Source: VFMC01 sp963791635 (GTDB lineage: Bacteria > Actinomycetota > Acidimicrobiia > Acidimicrobiales > Ilumatobacteraceae). Taken from it: a DNA stretch of 64,000 nucleotides. The number at the start of each line of letters is the position of its first letter. The first letter of the stretch is position 1. The position numbers and the translations under genes are program-made. The stretch spans positions 62,001-126,000 of the forward strand of contig CAWBTC010000005.1 in assembly GCA_963791635.1 (NCBI GenBank), written 5' to 3'. Positions 39,692 through 47,839 of the stretch are shown here, piece by piece. A model generated the notes under the pieces. That model was given only the letters and a program-made list of their open reading frames with translations. It was not told the origin of the DNA and did no database searches.

Positions 39692-42355
39692 TCAGGTCTC
39701 CTCGTGGGAGGGGTCGTAGGTGAGCAGGTCGCGCAGTTCGTCGGTGGACAGCTCCGTCAGCCACGTCTCGCCCGTACCGACGACCTTGCCGGCGAGCGCA
39801 CGCTTGTTGGCGATCATCGTGTCGATGCGTTCTTCGACGGTGCCGGAACTGACGAGCTTGTGGACCAACACGTTGCGGTGCTGGCCGATCCGGAACGCTC
39901 GGTCGGTCGCTTGGTCCTCGACGGCAGGGTTCCACCACCGGTCGAGATGCACGACATGCGACGCTGCGGTGAGGTTGAGCCCGGTGCCGCCCGCCTTGAG
40001 CGACAGCAGGAACAGCGCGGGCCCGGTGATCGACTGGAACTCGGCGACCAGTTCGTCGCGTCGTTTGCGGGTGGTGCCACCGTGCAGCCAGAGCACGGGC
40101 ACCGGGTAGCGGTTCGCGAGGTGCGGCACGAGCAGTTCGCCCCACTCGGTGAACTGCGTGAAGCACAACGCCTTGTCGCCGGCGGCGATCAACTCGTCGA
40201 GCAGTTCTTCGACACGGCTGAGCTTGCCTGATCGACCGTGCAGGGCACTGTGGTCCTTGGCGAAGTGGGCTGGGTGGTTGCAGACCTGTTTGAGTTTGGT
40301 GATGCCGGCGAGCACAAGCCCGCGTCGCTGCTGGGCGTCTGCCTCGGCGGCCTTGGCGAGCAGGTCGTCGACGACCGCCTGGTAGAGGGTGGCCTGTTCG
40401 CGTGTGAGCGGGCAGTGTTCGGTGATCTCGATCTTGTCGGGAAGGTCGTCGATGATGCTGCGATCGGTCTTCAGCCGGCGGAGTACGAACGGCCCGGTGA
40501 GCCGTTGCAGACGTGCAGCAGCCTCGTCATCTCCGTTGCGTTCGATCGGGATCGCGAAGCGTTCTTTGAACGATGTCATCGAGCCGAGCAGTCCTGGGTT
40601 GACGGCCTGCATGATCGCCCACAGCTCGCTGAGCCGGTTCTCGACCGGAGTGCCCGTCATCGCGATGCGCCGAGCGGCGCGCAGGCGTTGCACTGCTTTG
40701 GCCTGGGCGGTGTAGGGGTTCTTCACCTGCTGGGCTTCGTCGAGCGTGACCCGTCCCCACTCGACGTCGGCGAGGTTGTCGACGTCGCGGGCGAGCAGAC
40801 CGTAGGAAGTGAGCACCACATCGTGAGTTCCGCACACCTTGGCGAACGCCTTCACGGTTTTCGCTCGTGACGGGCCATGATGCGCGACCACACGCAGGTC
40901 GGGCGCGAACCGTGACAGCTCACGTTCCCAGTTGCCGAGCACCGACGTCGGACACACCACCAATGTCGGTCCCTCGACCGGGTCAGCCAAGACCGTCGCA
41001 ATGAGCTGTGCTGTCTTGCCCAGACCCATGTCGTCGGCAAGGCAAGCACCGAGTCGCAGCTGTCCGAGGAACCGCAACCACCCGACACCTCGCGCCTGAT
41101 ATGGCCGCAGCGTGCCATCGAATCCATCGGGCTGCGCGACGGGTTCGGCCCGTTCGTGCATCGCAGTATCGAGGAGCCCGCCGAGCCGACCCCCTGCACT
41201 GACGCCGACCGCGATCGCCCCGTCCGGTGCGGCGATCGACGGCAACCCGAGCCCGGTCCGGACCAGATCCCCGACCGTCGCCTCACCCGCCGAGCCGGCA
41301 ACGCGCAGCAACCCGGCGACCTCATCGGGGCGGACCAACACCCACTGGCCACGCAGGCGCACCATCGTGCGCTTCGCAGCGACGGCACGTTCGAGCGCGG
41401 CCAGGTCGGCTTTGGTGAGGCGCTCGTCACCCAGTGCGGCCTCCCACGTGAACCCGACGATGTCGTCGAATCCGAACCCCGCCGAGGTCACCGAATCGGC
41501 CGCTTTCGTCGTGTTGGTCGTCTTGGCCCGAACGCCGAGCCGGCGGCTGTTCGACCACCAGGTCGGGATCAGCAGTTGCACCCCGACCGCGCCGAGCGGA
41601 CCGACACGTTCGCTGAGCACCGTCACGAGCGATGTCTCGTCGATCCGGATTGGACCGGGAACGGCCTGATCGAGCAGACCTGCGAGCTCGGGCGCGACAC
41701 GCACCGCCCGCCCGAGTGCGGCAAGCACCGCCTCGCGTGCGTCAGCAGCGAACGGAGACGCGCCCCCGAAGACCTCGGCCGCCGCGATGACGAGACTCGA
41801 CTCGTCGACGTCACACGCGAACGGTTCGATCCCCCACGACCGCTCGCGTCCCTCGGGCTCGACGACGTGGAGGCGGATCGCCACGGTGCCGATGCCGTCG
41901 ATCGCCCCACGCACCCACTCGATCAGCTCGCCAGCAAGAGCCTCGACCTTTGCGAGATCCGTGCCCGCAGGCAACCACGGATCGGCGCTCGACAACGACC
42001 GCAACCACAGCTCCGGCACCGCTCGACGACCGGTCGTCCTGCCGATGAGATCGATGCCGGCCATTCGCAGTTGCGCCCTGACCTGCCGGTCGACTTCGAT
42101 CGACAGGAGCTGCGCCACGAGACGGTGCGCTTCGAGGTCGTTCGCAGCCGGCATGAGCGACGCAAGAAGCGCCCGATCACCGGCAGTCGGCAGCGGCCAC
42201 CACCACGAACGAGCCCGACCATCAGCACCGACCTCGACGCCCGGAACCACCCGGCCTGAGCGAACGAACCACGAGGCGACGCCCTCCACCTGATGCCCGT
42301 CCGGCGCTGGTGGATCGTTCGTCTCGATGCCGACCCTCTCCACGCCTACCGCCAC
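39692..42355 (-). CDS. SNF2/Rad54-type DEAD-box ATPase
   Basis: Intact 887-residue protein. The C-terminal half is a full SNF2 motor: Walker A in LADDMGLGKTAQLIATVLAD, TLDEAQQVKNPYTAQAKAVQ (DEAQ box), MTGTPVENRLSELWAIM (motif III), KALCFTQFTEW (motif IV), SLKAGGTGLNLTAASHV (motif V) and ATDRAFRIGQHRNVLVHKL (motif VI). The N-terminal 400 residues match the DUF3670-like region of bacterial SNF2 helicases. It ends EET at a TGA, with the SWIM gene following. The GTG at 42355 is the longest start; a GTG near 42286 is equally likely. Confidence 0.9.
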   Translation of the reverse strand: MAVGVERVGIETNDPPAPDGHQVEGVASWFVRSGRVVPGVEVGADGRARSWWWPLPTAGDRALLASLMPAANDLEAHRLVAQLLSIEVDRQVRAQLRMAGIDLIGRTTGRRAVPELWLRSLSSADPWLPAGTDLAKVEALAGELIEWVRGAIDGIGTVAIRLHVVEPEGRERSWGIEPFACDVDESSLVIAAAEVFGGASPFAADAREAVLAALGRAVRVAPELAGLLDQAVPGPIRIDETSLVTVLSERVGPLGAVGVQLLIPTWWSNSRRLGVRAKTTNTTKAADSVTSAGFGFDDIVGFTWEAALGDERLTKADLAALERAVAAKRTMVRLRGQWVLVRPDEVAGLLRVAGSAGEATVGDLVRTGLGLPSIAAPDGAIAVGVSAGGRLGGLLDTAMHERAEPVAQPDGFDGTLRPYQARGVGWLRFLGQLRLGACLADDMGLGKTAQLIATVLADPVEGPTLVVCPTSVLGNWERELSRFAPDLRVVAHHGPSRAKTVKAFAKVCGTHDVVLTSYGLLARDVDNLADVEWGRVTLDEAQQVKNPYTAQAKAVQRLRAARRIAMTGTPVENRLSELWAIMQAVNPGLLGSMTSFKERFAIPIERNGDDEAAARLQRLTGPFVLRRLKTDRSIIDDLPDKIEITEHCPLTREQATLYQAVVDDLLAKAAEADAQQRRGLVLAGITKLKQVCNHPAHFAKDHSALHGRSGKLSRVEELLDELIAAGDKALCFTQFTEWGELLVPHLANRYPVPVLWLHGGTTRKRRDELVAEFQSITGPALFLLSLKAGGTGLNLTAASHVVHLDRWWNPAVEDQATDRAFRIGQHRNVLVHKLVSSGTVEERIDTMIANKRALAGKVVGTGETWLTELSTDELRDLLTYDPSHEET

Positions 42356-42402
42356 GGCGAAACCGTACCGGAACCGGACTGCCTGCGGCGTTGGGAGTGA
42401 GC

Positions 42403-42729
42403 TCAGCGGCGGGTCGGAAGCGGTCGAACCAGGTGGTGGGGTGGAGGTTGATCATTCGCCAGTGGTGTTGGCGTTCGGTGCCGTCTTCGATGCAGCCGAG
42501 GGCGGGGTTCCAGAGGTGGTCGACGCCGATGTCGTCGGCGAGTTCGTCGCGGGCGAGTTCGAGCGCAGTGGCGAGGTCGTGGCCGGGGGTCGATGTCGGG
42601 GTCGGACGTGGCGTTCTGGTCGATGAGTTCGTCGAGGACCGGGTCGGGTCCGCCGGGTCGGACGCTGTCGCGGAGGATCATCCGGATTGCGATCGCGATG
42701 TTGATCTCGTCTGCAGTGCACACGGTTGC
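42403..42729 (-). pseudogene. Truncated paralogue of the integrase-linked hypothetical protein
   Basis: Joined over two frames this reads VCTADEINIAIAIRMILRDS, then ELARDELADDIGVDHLWNPA and MINLHPTTWFDRF. Each part aligns with the C-terminal half of the protein encoded at 35788-36393, and similarity is visible at the DNA level as well. The N-terminal 120 residues of that protein have no counterpart here. A frame change lies near 42590. The fragment borders the SNF2 gene start. I read it as a relic, though an intact short version with an indel error is possible. Confidence 0.6.
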
Positions 42730-42912
42730 GTCGTCACCGACGTGAGCAAGGTCGGCACGCTGCGCGGCGTGAATGTGGAGCTCTACCGGGCGGTCACCAG
42801 CGCCACCACGGCGCCGGTGACCGCGGTACGCCGACCGGTTCACCCTGCCTGCGGCGCATCCGCCGCCTCCGCATCGGGTAGCTGATCCGATCGAGGTTCG
42901 GAGGTCGCGGAG

Positions 42913-44568
42913 CTACCTCACCCAGGAGTCGTCGAGGGAACGGGGGCGGCCGGCGACGAGGCCGTCGAACTCGGCTCGGGGCGGTACCCGCAGCGGTGTA
43001 CCGAACTTGACGTGCAGGTTGAGCATCGTCTGGAGGTAGGCGTGGTGGATCACCTGGCTGATCAGGTCAGCAGACAGCGGCCAGAACGCCGTGGCGACTG
43101 CGGCGTTGTCGTCGGCCTGCTGTGCCCAGTCCTGGGCGCCGAGCGCCCCGAACGCCGCGACCGCCCTGGCCGTCCGCACCGTCGGTTGCCTCCGGTGCAG
43201 GAGACCGATGTACGCGGCGGGGCTCGAGCCGATGTGCACCAGCGTGCCCGACGGGTCGTCGTTGTCGAACCGGTCGTTGATCAGCGACGCCCGCCGCGAC
43301 GCCGTCGTCTGCTCGTACAGGATCGTCTTGATCCGCAAGAGCCCGAGCACCCAGCCGATCAGCGGGATGCCGACGAGCCACGACCACTTCGTCTTGCCGA
43401 GCCCCGACGCGTTGGCGATCACGACGGCATCGGGCGGACGCAGGCCTGCGGCGATCTGCGTTGCCGCGGGTCCCTCGTCCGACAGTCGCCGGATCCGGTT
43501 GGGGAGCCCGGTGAACCATTGGCTCCCCATGTTGTCGTAGGTGCCGCCGTCGGTGACAGGCAGAAATCGCTTCGGTTCGGCACGGCCCCCCGACAGGCCG
43601 AGTCGCCGGTTCGACAGCCACCGGATGGGGAACGCCCCGGGGAGGTTCGACGACGCCTGGACGGCCGCCGCCACCGGCAGGCCGCCGGCGTTGACCGAGC
43701 TGCCGTAATCCTCGTTGTGGGCGAAACCCGGCCCGAGGTACAGCAGGTTGCTGCCGCTCACCTCGGCTGTGCAGATGATGTGCACGACGGGTCCACCGAG
43801 ATCCTGCAACGTGGGATCGTCGACGCCGCTGCCGCGGAGGTACGAGTGCATGGCGCGCTGCACGACGTACGGCCGCGGTGCCAGCACGATCGAGAGGGCG
43901 ACGATGGCCAGCAGTGCCCAGCCGATCCGGTCGGCGATCCCCCACGGTTCGGCGAGCAGCCACACGGTGGCGCTGATCCCGGCGGCGATCACACCGAGGT
44001 ACAGCCACGTCGGCCACCATCCGAACACGAGGTCGCGTGAGCGTGGGCCGATCATCACGCCGACGGCGGTGGCGCCGGCGGACGCGACGGCCCACCGGGC
44101 GAACCCGTTCGGCAGCGGACCATCGAGCAACAGCGCCATGCCGAGGTGCACCAGCGCCATCAGCAGCAGGACCGGGATGAAGAACAGGCGGTTGCCGACC
44201 AGCTTCGGCGCGAGCCGTGTCGCCCGCCGGTCGACGTCGGCAGCGCTGGCCGAGGCGAGGTCGATGCCGAGGCCGAAGTCGGCGTTCGTGATCGAGCCGC
44301 CGGACACCGATGCGACCATGCTGATCGTCGCCTCGGCTTCCGACTCGGGCGCATGCAAGCTGCGCATGTCCGACAGGGCGAGCAGTGCGCCGAGCCCCCA
44401 TGCCGATGCCCGGTACCCGCCACCGGACATCGACAGCCCGACGGAGACCGCGTTTGCCCGGCCCGATCCGGTCGGTCGTGCCGGTTCACCCGGCTGGTCG
44501 GAGTTGTTCGAGTCGGAGTCGTCCGATCTGGAGTCGTTCGAGTCGGAGTCGTCCGATTGATCGGTCAT
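42913..44568 (-). CDS. Membrane-bound patatin-like phospholipase
   Basis: Intact 551-residue protein. A 35-residue Asp/Ser/Asn-rich N terminus precedes the patatin oxyanion motif GLSMSGGGYRASAWGLGALL. The nucleophile elbow is ASVSGGSI near residue 90, and the catalytic Asp is in PVTDGGTYDNMGSQWF near residue 305. Four hydrophobic segments (FFIPVLLLMALVHLGMALLL; the next two between residues 155 and 215) interrupt the hydrolase domain, so the enzyme sits in the membrane. It should cleave acyl esters of lipids. It lies 23 bases downstream of the MBL-fold gene, with GAGGTG as ribosome site. Confidence 0.85.
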   Translation of the reverse strand: MTDQSDDSDSNDSRSDDSDSNNSDQPGEPARPTGSGRANAVSVGLSMSGGGYRASAWGLGALLALSDMRSLHAPESEAEATISMVASVSGGSITNADFGLGIDLASASAADVDRRATRLAPKLVGNRLFFIPVLLLMALVHLGMALLLDGPLPNGFARWAVASAGATAVGVMIGPRSRDLVFGWWPTWLYLGVIAAGISATVWLLAEPWGIADRIGWALLAIVALSIVLAPRPYVVQRAMHSYLRGSGVDDPTLQDLGGPVVHIICTAEVSGSNLLYLGPGFAHNEDYGSSVNAGGLPVAAAVQASSNLPGAFPIRWLSNRRLGLSGGRAEPKRFLPVTDGGTYDNMGSQWFTGLPNRIRRLSDEGPAATQIAAGLRPPDAVVIANASGLGKTKWSWLVGIPLIGWVLGLLRIKTILYEQTTASRRASLINDRFDNDDPSGTLVHIGSSPAAYIGLLHRRQPTVRTARAVAAFGALGAQDWAQQADDNAAVATAFWPLSADLISQVIHHAYLQTMLNLHVKFGTPLRVPPRAEFDGLVAGRPRSLDDSWVR

Positions 44569-44591
44569 GGTGGATCACCTCGATTCGCGTG

Positions 44592-45818
44592 TCAACCAGG
44601 GAATTCGAGCTCGTAGAACAGGTCGTCTGGGTGATCCAGTGTCGACCGGAGATCGGCTCGGCTTGCCAGACGGGTGTTGGTCGGCGTGTGCGGAATGCTG
44701 GGGTACGTGTCGGTCCAGGTCGAGATCGCGGCGCGACGTGGCAGGGCGTCCGGCGCGGCCGCCGGCAGGATCGCCTCGAAGATCTCGTCGGCCGGCGTTC
44801 CGTTGTGACTCCCGTGATGCGACACCTTCAGGAAGTGGACCGGCTTGAGCACCTGCTCGCGGGCCATCGTCTTCCAGCTCCTGACCTCGGCATCTCCGGC
44901 GAACAGCAGCCGCCACCCGCGCCACTCGAGGGCGAACACGATGCTGGTGTTGTTTGCCGCCTTGTCGATCGCCAGCAGGTTGTCGGCGATCCCGCTGCGG
45001 CGGGACTCGACGAGTTGGAGGAACGCCCCGGCGTCGACGCCCTGCGGTGGGCGTGGGTCGATCTTCGGGACCTTGCGGAGTGCGCCGCCCGCCCGCCCAC
45101 CGGCAGATGAGGCTGCGCCAACTGGCGTGGCGTCGGTGTCGAGCGGTTGGAAGCGGCCGTAGTAGTCGGACGTGTCCTCTTCCGGTGCCCAGATGTCGAA
45201 CTTGGCTTCCTTGAACCCGTGCTTGCCACGCAAACTGACACCGCGCCAGATGTAGCTGGTCTTGGCCGGGTTCAGGGTCCGCAGGAAGTCGACGCAGGGC
45301 GTGGTCTTGGATGGGTCGTTGTTGGCGAACATCTCCATCACGCCATGCCCGAACATTCCCGGCCGTGCCGCCAGATGAGCGGCGATCCCGGCGTACATCT
45401 GGTCGAAAGCCAGCTTCTGCTTCTCGGCCTTGGGATGTCTGTCGTCTTTGTAGTAGTCCGGATCGGCTGACGCCGTCAGCCAGACGTACCGGACCTGGAG
45501 CCGGTTGGCCAGATCGAGCGCCGGCAACTTGCTGGACGCGTAGAACAGGCCCTGCACGTGGTCGAGGTGCTCGTGGGTCATGACGTACAGATCGAGCGGA
45601 TCGCCATCGAGCTCGTCGAGGATGCTCCCGACGACGCGTTCGAACACCTCGTCGCTGCCACCTTCGCCAGTGCCTGCGACTCTGGGTGCGTTGCCGACGT
45701 CGATCAGGATCCGCCTCGTCTTGATGCGACCGCTGCTGGGATTGCGATCCGGAACGGTGATCAGGATCGCGTCACCGAAGCGGACGTTGTACATCCTGAC
45801 CTTCAAGACGTCAGCCAT
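44592..45818 (-). CDS. ComEC-like MBL-fold metallohydrolase
   Basis: Intact 408-residue soluble protein. It opens with VRMYNVRFGDAILITVPD, as in the stand-alone form of the ComEC beta-lactamase domain, then LYVMTHEHLDHVQGLFYASS, the HxHxDH metal site. GWRLLFAGDAEVRSWKTM gives the metal-bridging Asp, and FLKVSHHGSHNGTPADEIF the final His pair. A 110-residue insertion separates the metal motifs. Its ATG overlaps the TGA of the upstream peptidase gene (ATGA), so synthesis is coupled. Relatives are often assumed to be nucleases or phosphodiesterases. No DNA-uptake genes are nearby. Confidence 0.85.
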   Translation of the reverse strand: MADVLKVRMYNVRFGDAILITVPDRNPSSGRIKTRRILIDVGNAPRVAGTGEGGSDEVFERVVGSILDELDGDPLDLYVMTHEHLDHVQGLFYASSKLPALDLANRLQVRYVWLTASADPDYYKDDRHPKAEKQKLAFDQMYAGIAAHLAARPGMFGHGVMEMFANNDPSKTTPCVDFLRTLNPAKTSYIWRGVSLRGKHGFKEAKFDIWAPEEDTSDYYGRFQPLDTDATPVGAASSAGGRAGGALRKVPKIDPRPPQGVDAGAFLQLVESRRSGIADNLLAIDKAANNTSIVFALEWRGWRLLFAGDAEVRSWKTMAREQVLKPVHFLKVSHHGSHNGTPADEIFEAILPAAAPDALPRRAAISTWTDTYPSIPHTPTNTRLASRADLRSTLDHPDDLFYELEFPG

Positions 45819-47590
45819 CACGTCCTCGCTTCGCTCATGTGGAGCATCCTGGCCAGCCCGCGTACCCGCAGTACGCCGGAGCCGACCTCGGCGATAACCG
45901 CTCCGCGCAGAGGCGTCGCCGATCTCGGCGAGTCGGTGACCTGGAGCCGTTCGGCCTCGATCAGTGCCTTCAACATGGCGTCGGTGGCTATCCGATCTGA
46001 ATCCTCGCGGCTGGTCGTGATGACGGCCCGCACATAGGGCTCCGGCCGATCGAGTCCGATCGCCAGCGTGGTGCCTGAGCGGTAGCGGCGCTTGTCGGGC
46101 AGGCCACCGCCCGAGCGGTTGTCCTCGATCATCGACCACGACACCTTGAACAACACCTCGCGAACCGTGTGCTCTCCGTCGCGGTGCCAGTACAACTTCG
46201 TCACGTCGAGCCGCGGTCTGACTTCGAACGGCGTGTCGTTCGGGATGTGGAGCAGCGCCAGGTTGCGCTGGGCGAAGGCGTAGGCGGCGAAGTCGGACGC
46301 GATCAGCTCCTCTATGTCGATCCCCTGCAGCGCGGGATGGTCGTAGTTGGTGTCGACGTCGAGGTCGAGCGGCGAGCCCACGACACCGCGCCGCACGAAC
46401 TCACTGATCAGCCAGATCCGCATCGTGTCGCTGTCGGGATGGGACGCCTCGTCCGAGGCGAGTACGGCGCGGGCGAGGTCGGCGAAGGTGGCGTCGCCGG
46501 GCGGGAGGTAGTCGAGCCCGCGCAGAAGTGTCCGCTTGACGCGCTCGGCGGCGATGAACAGAGCTTTGGCATTGCTCTCGAGCGCGATCGCGGCCCGCGG
46601 GACGCCCTGCGCTGCGGTCTGCTCGACGACGGAGGTCTCGACGTAGTTGGTCTCCGACTCTGGCACGAGTTGCGGGTCGGCCGGGGCGTGGGTGGCGTAC
46701 TGATTGCGCAACTCGTCATACGTCATCAGCAGCATCCGATAGAACGCGCCCGACAGCACCGCTGACAGCTCGTGCGGCTCGTCGGTCGCGACTCCACCGG
46801 GGACACCGATCACGGCGTCGTCGTTGAGGTTGCGCAGATAGGTCCGGGCCGGGTCGAGCGCCATCCCGAACTGCTCGGCGAGCCCGCTGAACACGTTCGA
46901 TCGGGCGATGTTGCCCTGCTCTCGTTCGAGCACCCGCCGCGTCAGCTCTCGACACCTCAACGAGACCAGCAGGGCGGCGAGGTCGGCGACCGCCTCGTGG
47001 ATCGCCAGCGATTGCGGCGTCACCGCGCTGTACAGGTCGGGGGCGATCCCGTCCAGGAGTGCATGGGCGGTCTCATGGGCGACGATGTCCTGCGAGCTCG
47101 ACGTGTACACACGCTCGACACCGCTCCCGAACGGGTCGGCGAAGAAGAAGAACTGCAGGCTGTGTGACTCGCGCTCGTAGAAGGCGTTTGCCATCTCGCC
47201 GGCGCGCGGCACGACCAGCAGCTGCGGCGCGTCGAACGCCCACCGCACCTCGCGGCCGAGCGCATCGGGTTCCTCGAACATGTCCATGGTCTTGTGGACG
47301 GCGCCGAACACCGAGACGGCGGCCGCCACCGGATCGACGTGAGAGTCGCCACGGTCGACCGGAACGGGGACCTCGTAACTGCCGAACTCGTTCCCACTGG
47401 GTGGCGGCACGTAGCGCGCGGGGGACCCGAGCGCGCCGCCACCCGGCTCGAAGTCGAGCACCGCGACCCGTGGTGAGACGGGCCCGTCGAGGAACACGTC
47501 CTCCTCGATGGTGATCAGCTCGGTCGGGGCGACGTCCTTGAACTCCGACACTGCAGGGTCCTTGACGATCACCGGCACACGCACTCGCAT
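45818..47590 (-). CDS. Cytosolic gluzincin-type metallopeptidase
   Basis: Intact 590-residue protein without signal peptide. DIVAHETAHALLDGI (residues 169-182) gives HExxH, and SLAIHEAVADLAALLVSLR (around residue 199) gives the third zinc ligand Glu, followed by Asp; the 27-residue spacing is close to that of thermolysin. A beta-rich 165-residue N-terminal domain precedes the catalytic core, and a 300-residue helical C-terminal part follows. The ATG has AGGAG 7 bases upstream. It is the first gene of a three-gene operon with the MBL hydrolase and patatin. Natural substrates are unknown, and being cytosolic it is not a secreted M4 enzyme. Confidence 0.75.
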   Translation of the reverse strand: MRVRVPVIVKDPAVSEFKDVAPTELITIEEDVFLDGPVSPRVAVLDFEPGGGALGSPARYVPPPSGNEFGSYEVPVPVDRGDSHVDPVAAAVSVFGAVHKTMDMFEEPDALGREVRWAFDAPQLLVVPRAGEMANAFYERESHSLQFFFFADPFGSGVERVYTSSSQDIVAHETAHALLDGIAPDLYSAVTPQSLAIHEAVADLAALLVSLRCRELTRRVLEREQGNIARSNVFSGLAEQFGMALDPARTYLRNLNDDAVIGVPGGVATDEPHELSAVLSGAFYRMLLMTYDELRNQYATHAPADPQLVPESETNYVETSVVEQTAAQGVPRAAIALESNAKALFIAAERVKRTLLRGLDYLPPGDATFADLARAVLASDEASHPDSDTMRIWLISEFVRRGVVGSPLDLDVDTNYDHPALQGIDIEELIASDFAAYAFAQRNLALLHIPNDTPFEVRPRLDVTKLYWHRDGEHTVREVLFKVSWSMIEDNRSGGGLPDKRRYRSGTTLAIGLDRPEPYVRAVITTSREDSDRIATDAMLKALIEAERLQVTDSPRSATPLRGAVIAEVGSGVLRVRGLARMLHMSEART

Positions 47591-47784
47591 CGGCGCTCCT
47601 GCCCGTCATTGACGAATCTCGACGGCCACCCCGATAGTACCCTCCCTCAACCGCGCTGTGAGAGGTTCCTTGCCCTGTTGGTGCCGAGAACTCATCGTTG
47701 GGTCTGGCCGGGTCGTGCGTACGCAGACAGCCACGCGCTGAGTACGCCTCCGGAGGACAAACCCGCGTGTTCGTGCACAACGGC

Positions 47785-47825
47785 GACCACGAGCCCCGTC
47801 CAAGATGTGCGCGGGGCTCGTGGTC
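47785..47825 (-). terminator. Terminator hairpin of the M28 gene
   Basis: A perfect 14-bp stem (GACCACGAGCCCCG / CGGGGCTCGTGGTC) with a 13-base loop, 15 bases beyond the M28 stop. It separates that gene from the peptidase-MBL-patatin operon. Confidence 0.75.
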
Positions 47826-47839
47826 AACGTCGGCTGGCG

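Noticed and set aside
42310..42885. Plus-strand coding frames opposite the SNF2 start
   Set aside because: The minus strand here carries clear similarity to the integrase-linked hypothetical; the plus frames are shadows.
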